A stretch of 64,000 nt of DNA from Platynereis dumerilii (GCA_026936325.1 JAPTHN010000013.1:15639415-15703414), one strand, 5' to 3'; positions 1 through 13,014 are shown, counted from the first letter of the stretch. The notes: generated by a model from the sequence alone, not told the origin. Numbers and translations: made by a program.

Positions 1-1230
1 GAATTAGGTTTTTTTTTTTATGTGCAAAACCTAATTAAAATAATTTTTTTGGGCTTGAGCGATTATTTAATTCACTAAAATTTGGCAAGAACTATTTTTT
101 GAAAAGAAAAATCCAAGTTCATGCGAACTTTGGGCAATGTCCGACATAGTCCTTGTGAGACTGTTAAGTTTATTTACAATTTCTTTTGAGAACTCCACAT
201 GCAGTTTCTTCTGAGTTTCTCCACAATTTTTCTGAGTTCCTCAACATTCTTTTTACGGTTCCTTCCTTAACAACACAGTCCGTCTTTTCTGAGTCCCCCC
301 CCCCCCGTAGTTTCTTCTGAATATCCCTGTAACTCCTTCCGAGTTCCCCCAAAGTATTTTCACGACATAGTTCCGTTAGAGTTCCTCCAAATTCCCTTCA
401 GAGTTGCTCCACATTTTCTTCCAGAGTTCCTTCACAACATAGTTCCTTATGAATTCTTCCACAGCTCTTTCTGAGTTCCTTCACAGTTCCTTCTGAGATG
501 AGATTCTCCAAAACTCATTGCGATTTCATCCAGTTTCCTTAAGTTTGTCCGCATGTCCTTCTGAATCACTAATTTGTTTTTTGAAGTGAGGAATCCAGTT
601 TTAACTCCCCTATTCTTCCACAGTTTATTCTTATAGTTCCTATCACTTCCTTTACAGTTTTATACGTGGTCCTCCCAAAATGTAGGTCTGCAGGTCGACC
701 CAAAATGATGAAGCCAGTTTGTTCTTCCCACGTCTCGACAGTTTCTTTCTTTGAGTTCCTTCTGAGTTTCCTAAAATGGTGAGGCTGCATGGGTCCTTCC
801 CAGGTTTCCCCAGAGGAAAAAGAAGTATAAAAGCAGTGCACTCTCTCAGTGAAGAAGTACAAAATCAGTACAAAAGCAGGACGTGGTCCCATCCTGCAAA
901 TGTACTCCATTATACTGATTTTGTGCTTCTATGCAAATTGTTTACTGATTTTATACTTCTAGTGACAGTATTTGAATAATCATGTACTACATATATGTAC
1001 TCCTCTAACTTCTAGATTTCATTTGAACATTTTGTGTACTGAATACATACTTCTTTGACTTAGGCTTCTTAGATTCAGTCACTCAAAAAGAACTGGAATA
1101 AATAACTGGATTCACCATCTCCGGTCACTTAGAAGGAACTCAAAAGGAACGCAAAAAGAACTGTGGGAGAAAGAACAGTGGGAGAACTGGAAGGGGAATA
1201 TGCATGGCTTCACTATTTTGTATAGATCTC
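1..1230. repeat. Degenerate GTTCCTTC-type short repeat region
   Basis: From about 150 to 780 the plus strand is a run of imperfect copies of a 10-16 bp pyrimidine-rich unit (AGTTCCTTCTGAG and variants). The complementary purine form (AAGGAACTC) returns at 1130-1190, so the two lie as an inverted pair around a spacer. Inside the spacer, at 860-960, there are small inverted copies of a TACTGATTTTGTGCTTCT motif. No coding sequence is recognised. It may be the relic of a foldback element or an old minisatellite; origin unknown. Confidence 0.5.
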
Positions 1231-1238
1231 CTGTTCTA

Positions 1239-1483
1239 CAGTGCAACTTTAAGTAAGTGAAAAGTCTTTGATAAGACTTTGTTTCACGTACTTATCAAAC
1301 ACTTTGACCTATACCTTACTCCAAGTACAACAAAGAAAATTGGCTTGTATGACCCAATATGTTTTCCTCTCCGATGATCAAATGAGAATTCATGATCCCA
1401 CAAGCAGTTTGGTTGAGGATGTTTAGCATTGACCCAATAGCAAAAAATCAACTGTTTCACTTTAATACTTACAGTCTGCATTG
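1239..1483. mobile_element. MITE, CAGTG...CACTG family (family M1), short copy
   Basis: A 245-bp non-coding element flanked by TA on both sides. It starts CAGTGCAACTTTAAGTAAG and ends in the complement of CAATGCAGACTGTAAG. The body matches other M1 copies in this window at 1767-2251, 42060-43055 and about 58682-60600, for example a GGTTGAGGATGTTTAGCATT block. TA duplications and the short CAGTG ends suggest mobilisation by a Tc1/mariner-type transposase. The copy has internal deletions. Confidence 0.7.
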
Positions 1484-1766
1484 TAAAGGGACATATACTG
1501 TATGTTAAAATTTGTAAGGGGGCAACCATTTAATAATCAGGGTGGGGGGGGGGGGCTTGGAGTTTTCCTCAGCGGGAAATTATTTATTTTATGGTGACTG
1601 TGGCCGTAATTCTTTATTTCAAGGGTGGGATGAAATGGTGGCCCCCTAACTGGTCCATACAAGGAAAAGTAGATTTGTTCAACATTGGGCTACCTTTCAT
1701 GATCTTGAATCTTTAGCTGTTATTGGGCTTCTTAGAGTAGTTCATTTCTAAGCTGGTTAGTGGGTA

Positions 1767-2251
1767 CAGTGACGCCTGTAAGTAAGTGAAACACATGATA
1801 TTGTGCCATTGCATCAACGCTAAACATCCGCATCCAAACTGCGTGTGGAAGCATGGCATGAATTCTCATTCTATGATAGGTAAACATGTTGATTCATAAA
1901 GGCCGATATGTTAGGCATGTGAGATGACAATGGCAGCCAATTTTCTTTTCTGCAGTCGGAGTTAGGTATGGGTCAAAGTCTTTGATAAGTGAAACACAGG
2001 CCCAATGTTGTTTCAGCAGGGTGGTTCACTTTCTTATCAAAGACTTTGACCCATACCTAGCTCTGACTACAGCCGAGAAAATTGACTGTCATTGTTATTC
2101 CACATGTCTCAAATATACCAGCCTGTATGACCCAATATGTTTCCCTCTCATCGGATAATAATCATGCTTCCACAAGCAGTTTGGTTGAGGATGTTGAGCA
2201 TTGATGCAATGGCACAATATGATGTGTTTCACTTATTTACAGACGGCACTG
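1767..2251. mobile_element. MITE family M1, near-full palindrome
   Basis: A 485-bp palindromic element with TA at 1765-1766 and 2252-2253. The left end CAGTGACGCCTGTAAGTAAG is matched by the complement of the right end CAGTGCCGTCTGTAAATAAG. The arms stay complementary for more than 200 bp and meet near 2010, where a GGGTCAAAGTCTTTGATAAG block appears in both orientations. No coding capacity. It is the best-preserved M1 copy in the window and defines the family ends. Confidence 0.82.
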
Positions 2252-2399
2252 TATGTGTCCTCATATTTTCCTTTTTGGGACAAAGGTCTCAACTTTCAAG
2301 TTGTTTGTCAAAGCAAATAGTGTAAAGCAAAGAAAAAGCAAGAGTGTAATTATCTACTATCTGAAGGTCAATAGTTATATCTAAACCTTGCAGTTCAAG

Positions 2400-2940
2400 T
2401 TTGTGGCACTTATTTTAGGGCTGTGAATTGTGCAATATATCGAAGATATGTCATCATCGCAATATCAAACGGTGCGATAATATTGCAATCTTGTATATAA
2501 CTTTATTAATCAAAAGTTCTATGAAAATCCATACATATTTAACAAAAAACATATTGCTGCAATTCAGTCAGTTCTAAATTTCTAGCTATGGAAGTACTAC
2601 CCAATCAGAATGGAATTGTACTGATATAGGCTAATAATTAGGACGTGTTGACGTATTATGAGTTCTGAAGTACGCGAAAACTAAGTGAAGAAGAAAATGA
2701 AAAAGATCTTGAAAGATGCAAGTCACCAATTGTTCAAACTTCTTATTTTCATGACCTCAGCAGTAAGATTAAGATCCTAAAATTGCAGAACAAAGATGTT
2801 ATTACAACCATTTTTAGGCCTACTGATATATGTTTGTACAATTCAAAATAATTTCATCCATGCACCATTTCAGCTGTGCCTGAAACAAGGTCTTGTGTCC
2901 ACAGACAAATAAAGTCAACTGTTATCTATTGTTCTGTGCT
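2400..2940. other. Intergenic, no feature recognised
   Basis: AT-rich sequence downstream (on the minus strand) of sulfotransferase copy 1. No open reading frame with recognisable similarity, tandem repeat or inverted repeat is evident by eye. It must contain the 3' untranslated region of copy 1, but no convincing poly(A) signal could be assigned. Confidence 0.4.
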
Positions 2941-2978
2941 TGTGTACATGCAGGGGGTCGTCCTATTCTGGAGTGATT

Positions 2979-5043
2979 TTACAAATCCTCCAACACAATT
3001 CCTGCCGGCTTCAATTTTATTTCGCTCATTTTCTCGACGTACTGACTTTGCTCCTCTGTAAAGTAGTTCTTCCAATCTCCCACTTTGCCTTTTCTCATAA
3101 ATGGAGAAACTTTAAAATCCAGGCCGGGACAAGTCGAATAATTAAGCATCGGGTTATCTTTCATGGATTTGAATGAGGTCCGTTCAACGATCTTCTGAAT
3201 TAGCTCATCGGAAAGGTCCTTCTCCAGAAAGGCAGCAACCTGGCGGACTGCTTGTTCCGGGTCTTTCAACATATCTTCGTACTTGAAAAATTTCACCCGC
3301 GCATTGTCCTTGTAAGCCCACCAACTGAGCTGCATATCAAAGTAACTTCCGTGACTCAGTTTGTTGTTTTTGAAGAGCGTGAAGAAATCTTCCCAGGACC
3401 CGTTCGAATCGAAATCGTAATCAAGCATTCTGTAGAAATGGAAGTAGGAAACCAACATGTCTTTTGGATTTCGAAAGACTACAATGATCTTAGTCTTCTT
3501 GTTTTCCAAGGTCTTCTTGTAGAAGTGGCTGTAGAGGTGGGTCTTAATAAATCTTGGTGGTTTGTCAACTTCAAATCTCTTGAGGCCAGCTTCGATATTG
3601 GGGGTCTCTTCATTTTCTTCTAAGAAGTTGAAGCGGTTGTAAAGTGGTTTTTCGTCAGACCCTTCAAAGTCCCCCTCAGTCTGGACCTGGTATACAATTT
3701 CTTGCATCCATGTAGTTCCTGAAATATAATGTTTTGCAAAGATTAGTATGGTGTATTGAAATTGTTTTAATATCATTGAAAGCAATTTCATCAAAATGGT
3801 CATTAGTGACATTACTCTCTTGGGGGTTTTTGCCAATGCAGCTTGCACTAGGTGCCTTTTCCGCATTGCAGGAATCTGCTGACTTGGTTACACCCCATGT
3901 CAAAAAGGATAGTTTCAAAACTTGGTTGACACAGCCAAAATCAATACCCTCAAATGCTTGTGAGTTATTGCACTTACACCAGCAGTGCAAGATATAGCAC
4001 TAGGATACCTGTGAGTTATTGCACTTACACAAGCAGTGCAAGATATAACACTCAGATATTTGTGAGTAATTATTGCACTAAGTCTTACAAAAGCAGTAAA
4101 AGATATAACACTTAGATGCTTGTGAGTTATTGCACTTAACACCAGCAGTGCAATATATAGGCCTAGCACTCAGATATTTGTGAGTAATCGTACTTGCACA
4201 AGCAGTCTAAGAAATTATACCCGCTAAAATTACTGGATCTTGCAGCAAATATGGCTTCGCACCTGCAGAAATCGATCACTTGCAAGTTTGTCAAATCTTT
4301 TGGTGCAGCTACAACAAAATAATAGGAGCTGAAAACACCAAAGCCAGAACAGCAGTGTGTACAGCAATGTATGTATCATACATTATTTTGACCGAAATAC
4401 ACATTTAACAAAAACCGTTTTTTCATTGCACCAGCTGGTCGTTCAAGTTTCTTTTTACATTGCATGATACACAATAGTTACAATGTACATATAATATTAT
4501 ATAATTATGCATATGTTGGTGCATGTTTCAGTTCATATTGCAATGATTATAAATGTAAAATGAAATAGATACAGCCAGGTTCCTGAAACCTCATCAGATG
4601 TCAGATAAATCATACATGTAAATAATCAACATTCTATAGACTGATAGATAAGGTCAGTCCGGGTGCATCACATTGTGCTGTAATGAAATTTTAGTGACTG
4701 CATGGGTAGCCAAGTAGCTTGAGTGATCACTCCCAAAAGGGGTACAGGTGAAATTAGGTAACTCTGACTCATTAGAGTAATATACATGATATATTATAAT
4801 AGGCCTACTGGATTATACATTTCTTGCGGAGTAATCTTTTAGAAATGTTCCTCACATCTCAAGCCAAAGTGAAAGTTGATATTGCAAGCAATAATAAATG
4901 AACTCACCACATTTGGGATAAGTGGCAATCAGAATGTCAGAATCATCCAACACTGTCTCCTTTATCCGGTCTAAAGCCCAAGCCGGAAAATAGTTTGACA
5001 TAACAATCCCTTCATACACGTGCTCATTCTCAAACTCAGCCAT
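2979..5043 (-). CDS. Cytosolic sulfotransferase, copy 1 (two exons)
   Basis: Predicted 291-aa enzyme that transfers sulfate from PAPS to a small hydroxyl or amine acceptor in the cytosol. Exon 1 is 5043-4908 (45 codons plus one base) and exon 2 is 3718-2979. The donor is G|GTGAGT and the acceptor TTTCAG|GA, phase 1. The start is the first Met before the conserved run AEFENEHVYEGIVMSNYFP. The 5'-phosphosulfate loop TYPKCGTTW spans the splice site (Lys44), the catalytic His is His106 in KTHLYSHF, the 3'-phosphate motif is RNPKDMLVSYFHF (Arg128, Ser136), and RKGKVGDWKNYF lies near residues 254-265. Length and order match SULT1-type enzymes. The dimer motif KxxxTVxxxE is degenerate (KNYFTEEQSQ). 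It is nearest to copy 2, with about 18 differences. Substrate unknown. Family assignment is very secure; the exact 5' untranslated exon was not found. Confidence 0.93.
3950..4210. repeat. Intronic minisatellite, about 51-bp unit (sulfotransferase copy 1)
   Basis: About five imperfect tandem units containing GCACTTACACCAGCAGTGCA and GATATAGCACTTAGATA, spaced about 51 bp apart, in the single intron of copy 1. The same array occurs at the same place in copy 2 (18415-18850), so it predates that duplication. The copy 3 intron lacks it. Confidence 0.75.
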
Positions 5044-5159
5044 GATCACAAATGTCTTCGCTCCAGTTAATAGTTGATGAAATCTCACTCCTGTTTGCAA
5101 TGTACTCGTAGCAAGACCTAAATAGTTGTAACACCACACTGAACTTTGGCAATGTTTAT

Positions 5160-5400
5160 AACCATGATGTTTTTTATCTGTTGGCATTGGCTGCATGGCA
5201 GCAAACCCTTGGCTGTTGACCATGTTAACCTCTGGCACCCGGTTTCGATTCCGGATAGCCCGGATCACCCGGATCGCCCGGATGATTCATCTTGCAAATA
5301 GTGCATCTTGCATCATTGTGATCCCTGTCTGTCCCATCAAGTCAAAACACAGTAACCAGTGTAATAAATACAGGATGTAAAGTCCTATCTGGTATCCAAG
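5160..5400 (-). repeat. 5' flank shared by sulfotransferase copies
   Basis: A block upstream of exon 1 containing GGCTGCATGGCAGCAAACCC and a CATCTTGCATCATTGTGATC stretch. It recurs upstream of copy 2 (20580-20790) and, more diverged, of copy 3 (27290-27420) and copy 4 (35240-35310). It marks the extent of the duplicated unit and probably holds the promoter or a 5' untranslated exon. No TATA box could be assigned with confidence. Confidence 0.5.
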
Positions 5401-5499
5401 CACTAACATGGGCTGATTAGTTGCACCCCTATGGCAGGCACGGGGGCCACATGCCTCCTATATCAAAACTGTGCCCCCCCCCAGGTTACCCCCCATATA

Positions 5500-7112
5500 C
5501 AGTTCTGCCCAAAAGTTTACATACCCCGATGTAAAATGACCAATTTCTCTATTTCTAGGGACATTTTAGCAACAATAGGCAAATTATACATGAAATACAA
5601 TGCACTGCATGCTGCTGCACACTTCTGAACCATTGAAAATTCAATAACAATGAGATTCTATGATATTATCGGTCAATTGCATTTTATGACATTTTCAAAA
5701 GTTTACATACCCTTTTGTAATATCATATATTTTCCCCCTTGGGATCATGAACAGATTGCATGATTTTACCATATTATTTCAAAAGTCCTCAGAGGACATC
5801 TGCAGTGATTTTAATCCATTCTGCTTCACAGAATTTCTGTAACTACACATTCATTGTTGGTCTCCGCCGGGGCTGGGCTAGTCTCAGATCGTACCATAAT
5901 TTATCAATAACATTCCAATCTGGAGGGTGTCAAACCACTCGAGGACCTTTTCCCAACTCTCCTGGAAGTATTTTTGGGCAGAATTAGTGGAAGGTTTTGG
6001 ATTGTTGTCCTGTCATAGCAACTTGTTTCATCCAGTTCCTAACTTTCACAATGTATCATGTGGGTTCTCTTCCAAAATTTTACGGAAATCAGTGATATTA
6101 AACATTTCTTTAGTCTTGACAATGTCTCTGGTGATATTCGAACTGAAACAGCTGCAAAGCATTGAAGGTGCACCACCCTGGTTCAATTTAGCAATGGGCT
6201 TCTTTTTATCGTAAATCTGAATAAACTCCTTGCAAACACAGTGCAAAGGATTTTAATGATATAACACCTCAGCTAAGTCTCGTCTATCCAAAAACATTTT
6301 TGCAGATGGATTGGGACTTACCAAACTGCTTTTGGTGTACTGCAGCCAAGTTTGTCCCATAATCACCCCCACCCTGTTGGAGGCATGTCTATCAGGTATG
6401 CAAGCAAAATAGTACCATTCACAAAGTGAACCAAGGTGGTGCATTTTAGATACATAGTGGCTATTTTAGTGCAAACAGCACTGGAATATTGGTCAAGACT
6501 ATTGAAAGTTGTAATGCCACTGATTTCCATAAAATTTTGGAAGAGAACCGACATGATTCAGTGTGAAAGTTAGGAATGGAGTGAAACAAGTCGCTGCATC
6601 AGGACAACAATCCAAAACCTTCCACTAATTCTGCCCAAAAATACTTCCAGGAGAGTTGGGAAAAGGTCCTCGAGTGGTTTGACACCCTCCAGATTGGAAT
6701 GTTATTGATAAATTATGGTACGATCTGAGACTAGCCGAGCCCCGGCGGAGACCAACAATGAATGTGGAGTTACAGAAATTCTGTGAAGCAGAATGGATTA
6801 AAATCACTGCAGATGTCCTCTGAGGACTTTTGAAATAATATGGTAAAATCATGCAATCTGTTCATGATCCCAAGGGGGAAAATATGTGATATTAGAAAAG
6901 GGTATGTAAACTTTTGAAAATGTCATAAAATGCAATTGACCAATAATATCACAGAATCTCATTGCTATTGAATTTTCAATGGTTCAGAAGTGTGCAGCCA
7001 AATACAGTGCATTGAATTTCATGTATAATTTGCTTATTGTTGTTAAAATTGCCCTGGCAATGGATAAATTGGTCATTTTGCATCAGGGTATGTAAACTTT
7101 TGGGCAGAACTG
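5500..7112. mobile_element. Palindromic (foldback) Tc1-like transposon
   Basis: A 1,613-bp element flanked by TA (5498-5499 and 7113-7114). Both ends begin CAGTTCTGCCCAAAAGTTTA and the arms stay similar for roughly 550-690 bp. Each arm carries a second copy of AAAAGTTTACATACCC about 190 bp in, the IR/DR layout of transposase-binding sites seen in Sleeping Beauty-like Tc1 elements. Each arm reads outward as the C-terminal part of a Tc1 transposase (QDNNPK..., then a region like DLNPIENLW and KITADVL), on the minus strand at about 6190-5760 and on the plus strand at about 6560-6850. The element therefore joins two 3' halves head to head. Several stops interrupt both halves; no N-terminal DNA-binding domain is present. 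A dead, non-autonomous derivative. Confidence 0.88.
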
Positions 7113-7509
7113 TAAACTTTTCACCCTCAGCAGCTCAGCTAATATATACAATTGGTGTTTTGGGTGCCCTCCAGAGATTCATGTGCAAGCCCCCATTGAT
7201 GCCCCACGGTCAAGACCCAGATACACCACTGACCTTCTGATTGAGTCAGGTGATATTACGAATTAAAAGCATTTCTAAAGGCATGGGCCCGTGCGGCAGT
7301 TTTACACTGTTAATGTATCATGCGTCAGGCCCGGTGACATTAGTGCCCCTAGTGTCAGATTGATGAAGGTCTTCCTCCAAAAGAATATGGGCTCACTCAT
7401 GCATGAAACATAGAAGGGGAGGAGCTCTAGTAACAGAGGGCCTAACTATGTGCATGTCAAAAGATGTATCTGATGATTTTGGCATATCCAATGCACGGAT
7501 CTCAACCAA

Positions 7510-7905
7510 AATCTAATCAGTTCTTCGGGGTGGCGAACAGAAAAATCTTGGTGAATTTGAATTGAATTCGTTCACCGGTTTTTCTACTATCGTGCTGACA
7601 TAAGGACGGACAGCTAGACAGACAGACACACACACAGTGATTACAATACGCCCCTTCACAAAGCATCACCCAAAGTATAAAAGAAAGAAAAAGGAACTGG
7701 ATGACCCAAATGCCGATAAATGCATGTATAGGATATTGGCAAGCTATGACAAAAAAGCCAGACACCACGTCCTATTTCTCATGAACTAACATACTGGTGC
7801 TATTTATCAACTATGTTTATTTTTCTGCACCATGGTTTTTAATTTAATTTTTACTTTTTAACCCAGTGACATGTTTCACTCTGTGCTTCCAATGCATTCT
7901 ACCGC
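7510..7905. repeat. Dispersed repeat shared by the sulfotransferase intergenic spacers
   Basis: Contains a GACAGACAGACACACACACA run, a CAAAGCATCACCCAAAGTAT block and a TCATGAACTAACATAC block. A near match occurs at 20880-21250, with fragments at 31390-31450 and 36420-36580. The recurrence upstream of each sulfotransferase suggests that it travelled with the gene duplications. Confidence 0.6.
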
Positions 7906-8004
7906 AGTGTTGTTGATTCAATACAAGTGGCTAGAGGTGGAGCTTTTCACTAATTCCACGAAAAGTGGAATATTTCAGGACTATGACCTTTCTTTATACA
8001 AATA

Positions 8005-8671
8005 TAATTTTTTGTCATAGGTCATTGACCCCTGCATTGATGCTACCATCAGATATGAATGAAAATGTCGAGTTACGAGGTTTTGCACTTTCACTTTTTG
8101 CAAGTTAGTGAAAGTGCAAAACCTCGTAACTCGATCATTTATCACATTTCTAAGCAACTTGCAGCATTGAATGTACTTCCAATCTATAGCTATGCAGTAA
8201 AAATTATGATTTGACCATAATAAATAACAACTGCTAATTTTAATTAGTGGCTACAATAGCAAGTATGAGGAAAATAGCAATTTTTCATATTTTCATGCAC
8301 AATTTTTTTTTCAATAGCCTACATCACTAAAACAAATATAGGGAGGTATAGATTTTTTAATAGGGAAATTTCCTGAGAGCCATAAAAAAGTGCCGCAATC
8401 ATTGTTTTTCAAAAAAAGTTGAAATATCCGAAAATATGAGCTTTTAAGTACTGATTTGAGTTACGAGGTTTTGCACTTTCACTTTTTGGAACAAATCGAC
8501 ATACAAGGTTTGGTGAAATCATTCTGTTACCAGTGTGTTACAGCTTCAAAAAACAGCAAACTGGCAAGGTGACCCATTGACAACATGTATTGGATATTGA
8601 AATAGTCATTCCACCCAAAATCTAAAAATGGCAAAATTTTGACATACGAGGTTTTGCACTTTCACCATCGA
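8005..8671. mobile_element. Iterated-terminus element (family M2), left-truncated copy
   Basis: Matches the complete copy at 19154-19969 from its ATAATTTTTTGTCATAGG region to the terminus TTTCACCATCGA. It keeps the internal hairpin in which ACGAGGTTTTGCACTTTCAC faces its complement (about 8077-8127) and two further copies near 8460 and 8645. The left end and its TA flank are missing. Confidence 0.75.
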
Positions 8672-8679
8672 AAAGCTAT

Positions 8680-9250
8680 AAACAAACCTCCATGCGAGAA
8701 CCAGCCATTATTACCCAGCAGCTGGTCGGTGAAGCGTGACTTAGCAGTGCAGCAGGAGAGCTGCAGCAGCTGACCATGTACAATCTAAATTTGGCGGGAA
8801 AAACTAGCTTTTTAGTTGAGAAAATAAAAAAATTATTTTCACAGAAGTTTACCAAAAGTTGATGGAAACAAGATAACTCATGATGAGACCATATGGCAAG
8901 TTTCAGAGTGATAGGTGTAACAGTGCGAACGTCTATATGGTCAGAGTTTGTAGAAAAATTTTAGGGGTAATAGCAGCTGCGCTGCTAATTAAAACCGTAT
9001 CTGCGTGTGCTTGTACTATAGCTGTTGAATCCATCAGATGTTATAACTTTTCAAATATACAATTCTCAAAGAATTTTTGCTAATTTCTAAGTTTTTCATT
9101 TCCTACTGTCAATATAATTAAATGCAATGCCTGGTGGAAGTCAAGTGATTCCGTCACGTGATTCCGTCACAGTGCTTATGCTGCCACCTAGGATACATCC
9201 TTTATTTGATAACCAAGAAATCTATGAAGTTCATTAGTCAGGAAGCATAT
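8680..9250. other. Intergenic, no gene recognised
   Basis: Non-coding AT-rich sequence between the M2 copy and the LINE tail. A small open frame at 8880-9083 shows no recognisable similarity. Nothing further can be supported. Confidence 0.35.
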
Positions 9251-9253
9251 GCT

Positions 9254-10796
9254 TAGAATTAGAATTAGTTTATTCATGTAGATGCATAAACTACTTACAA
9301 TCACCTCTCAATAATATACAATGAATCAGACATAATTTTTAAAAAGAAACAAATGCATCAAAGGGCAAGTTGCCGAGTTACAAGTAACTATGGAAATTGC
9401 TACCCCCTTGAAATAAATTATAAATTATAGATCAATAATAATAATTATAAGGTAGATTAATTTTGATTAGATGAAAATGAAAATGGTCAAGGATATGGAT
9501 TGTGAAGTGATTATGACAAAGAATGAAATGATATTTAATAAGAATTGATTACATGTCGACAGTAATTTTTTGTAAAAATTGTAATCTTAATTCTTTCCTT
9601 CAGTTGCTCGTCCAAGTGTTACCACACATGTGGTGACCTCCCTAGAAAACTTGCATTGTATTTTTCTACAGTGTGTTGTGGAGCTCTTAAATAGTGTCTA
9701 GTCCGGGTATAGTATGTGTGGTGACTTAAATTAAATAAATTGCCTAATCTCACTGGTAAACTGCCATGATATATCTGTGCGATATTTTTAATAATTCCAA
9801 TTTCACCAAGTCTTCAATTTTAACGATTTTCAGTTGTTTGTAGAATTCAGATAGTCTGGAACATCTGCCTCCATTACACATAATTCTGATGGCTTTATTT
9901 TTCTAACCTGAATCTTCTATAGATCTTTAGATTTAACCATTGACCCCCATGCACTAATTGCGTAACACATATGACTTTGTATATTAGCAAAATACACCAA
10001 TTTCTGTAATTTTTGTGGTAAAAAGTTCTTTGTCATGTTCAAGCTATAGTTCCCTGCAGTCATTTTTATTAAAACTTGCTTGACCTGAAAATCCCAATCT
10101 AAAAACTCATCTATATGGACTCCTAGAAATTTAATGTGTTTTACTTTGTCAATAATAATTTCTCCTAATTTAAGCAACCCATTGTAATTGAGCTCTTTTC
10201 TCTTAGGCCTGAATATCATATACTTTGTTTTGTCTATATTTAGCGTCAATGATTTACTTCTAAACCATTTATTTAAGTTTTCAATGTCGTCGTTTACTTT
10301 TTTGTACAGGAACTTTAAGTTATTTCCTGATGTATACACATTTGTATCGTCTGCATAATACTTAATTAAATCATTGGCCAGGATAATATAAATTAGTGGT
10401 CCTAGAACAGAACCTTGGGGGGCTCCGTATCCTATGCTATAAGGATCTGAAATGTGCCTCTTAAATTTCACTCTAATTTCAAAATCTGTCAATCTAATAA
10501 ATAACTTCTATACCATGCTAATGGAACACCCCTAATTCCATAAAATTCAAGTTTTTTAAACACCGTCTCATGATTTAAACTATCAAAGGCTTTTGACATG
10601 TCTAAAAATAAGCAAATCGTGTAATAACTCCTGTTAATTTTTTCGACAATGTTACCAGTGAGATCTAAAATAGCATCAGTTGTGCTTCTGTTTTTTCCAA
10701 ACCCATATTGTGCCTCATAGAATACTATGTGTTTTATAAGAAATTTAGTCACTCGAATATGTACAATTTTCTCCAAAATTTTTGATGTTGTAGGTG
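9254..10796 (-). mobile_element. CR1/Jockey-group LINE, reverse transcriptase and 3' end
   Basis: On the minus strand this part encodes reverse transcriptase motifs in order: ILEKIVHIR, AQYGFGKNRSTTDAI, FLDMSKAFDSLNHE (10776-10489), then YGAPQGSVLGPL, the YADD catalytic box as KYYADDTNVY, and HIKFLGVHID (10492-9917). A shift near 10490 separates the two frames. The element ends at 9254-9267 in repeats of ATTCTA, typical of CR1-type 3' tails. Its upstream part lies at 13927-14500, displaced by a 3.1-kb insertion. Decayed and inactive. Confidence 0.85.
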
Positions 10797-13014
10797 GGTC
10801 AAAATTTGAAAACCTTGAAATTTCAGCTGAAAAAATTTCGAAAATTTTTCGCTCCAGAAATGCCTTTTAAAGTTTGCATTGGGTGGGTCAAACAATCAGC
10901 TATCACTGCACTTTCATGTCCAAGGGTCGAAATGCCCCGCTGATCTGTACTGAGGTGATAAACATAGATGTAATGTTTTTCGACTGTCATCAAAATCACA
11001 CTTCTAACTAAAAAATCCTGGCCATTTGGGGCTAAACAATCTATTGCCAATGATTAGGCATGTGGCTGGCACATTTTGGGCAAGTTCCAGGTCTCTAATG
11101 GCAATTATTTTGGAGAAACTGCATTTTGATCAATTAAAATACCAAATATGTGACCTGCTCCACCAAAATGAGTTCAAAGTAGGCATTATATATTTCTCAG
11201 AAATTAGCAAAATATGTCAAAAGGTCACATTTTGATGTTTTTTAGCTGTTGGTACCACGTTTTAACAAAAGTAATTTTCTTTGAATATTTAAGACCATTT
11301 AGCCAAAAATTGATTTTAAATTATCAAAATTGGATGTCGTTCTTGATTTTCTTAATTCTTTCATTGCAATGGTGGGAAATTCAAATGCCATTTTCTCAAA
11401 GTTTGATGTTTTGTATCATCGATGATGGAGGCGCCATAGCTTTGGATTGGATGGAGATATCAAAACATACTAAACATCGTTTTAAAGCTCAATTCCAGTA
11501 GAATAAAGTTATTTTCATACCTAAATATGACAGGAGGCCGACTTTGAACCCATTTTGGTGGAGCAGGTCACATATATGTGTCATTAGCATCATGCCTCTA
11601 ACTTGAAATCCGTACCATTTAGAGCTGAATAATGTATTACCAACAAATAGGAAAGTGGCTATTCTGCACACAATGAGCTTTATTTCAGGTCTCTATGACC
11701 AATAGTTATTGAGATAGAACAAATCCTTGAACCAGAGATTTACAAAAACAAACAAAAATATTCATATCATCAATAGTTTGGATTCTGAATAATAAAGATG
11801 ATCTCCACTACCCCCTCCAGTGCCCAATGTCTTTGCTAAACCATATTTCAAATGCTAGAAAATGGTAAAATGTTTGGTTAGTAGTTTCAGAGAAGAATCA
11901 AACTTCATACTAAGCATGTCAGATGCAAGGAAAATGCAAAAATGTTATGTAATAGTCTGTTGAAACATTTATTGATAATATATATTCAACTGATTTCTAT
12001 TCCGGTCACCTGCAACAAAATCTTAGTGAGATAAAGGCAATAAGCCATTTTTGACATGATGCTAATGACAGCGTGATGCTAATGATAATTAAGGTAAAAA
12101 TCTTTGTAGAGACCAGTGCAAAACTGGCAGTCTGGCAATATGTGCATGCAATGACCTTATGAACACCAGAAACATGTTCACAGTGATTTTGGTCCAGAAA
12201 TATGCAGTCAAAATAGAGTAGCAAGGCGTTTGCTAATGACAAATTGAGATAGGACAACTGACATGCCGACAGAAATACTCTAATATTTTGGTTTACATAA
12301 ATGATACAGAGCTACAAATAGTTCAGTTAATTTCTTGGGTTCTCAGACAATGTCAGACACAAGGTTTTCTCACAGAATGTGTGTCCCTTTCATTTTTTAC
12401 TAAGAAACACATCCGGTGTGATGCTAATGACGCACTATTGGAGACATTGACACAAAAACCTCTAGCTCTTATACAGAATATTATTTCAGCTATTGATGAC
12501 CAGATTTTAGAAGACTGACTGTCAAGTCTCCATGTATGGAAGAGTTTAATTGAATCAGAATCCTGTACTAGTTTTTGTGATGCGATCTTTCAAAGAAAGT
12601 GTTGGTGGAGATAGGCCATTTTCAGGGGGGTTGGCCACTTCAATGCCAGTTTTGAATGGGATTAAAATATTCTGCCACATATTTTTTGTGGTATAAGTTT
12701 TGCTAATATCCTAGTCTATGACAAATGACAACAAGAGGTCCTCTATTGGTCTTCCTGCCATCATGAATTATCGTTATTATCGTTTTCATAGCTGTGTGTT
12801 TTTCAAATTTGTACTTTGCTTTATCTCAAAACCGTGATGTCACAGATTTAGTTGAATAACTTTGTATATTACAATCACGTATTTCAAGAAACTGACCAAA
12901 TGCATTGACACATGGATTATGTATGTTTAGCTTGTTTGGCTTTGACACCTGCACTGGTAGATGCTTCAATGAACTATAACTGAATCAAACAGACCACTTA
13001 TCCTCAAAGGACAG

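Noticed and set aside
3252-3623. Plus-strand open frame opposite sulfotransferase exon 2 (also 17823-18194 and 25520-25744)
   Set aside because: It is a shadow of the conserved minus-strand exon and lacks any domain of its own.
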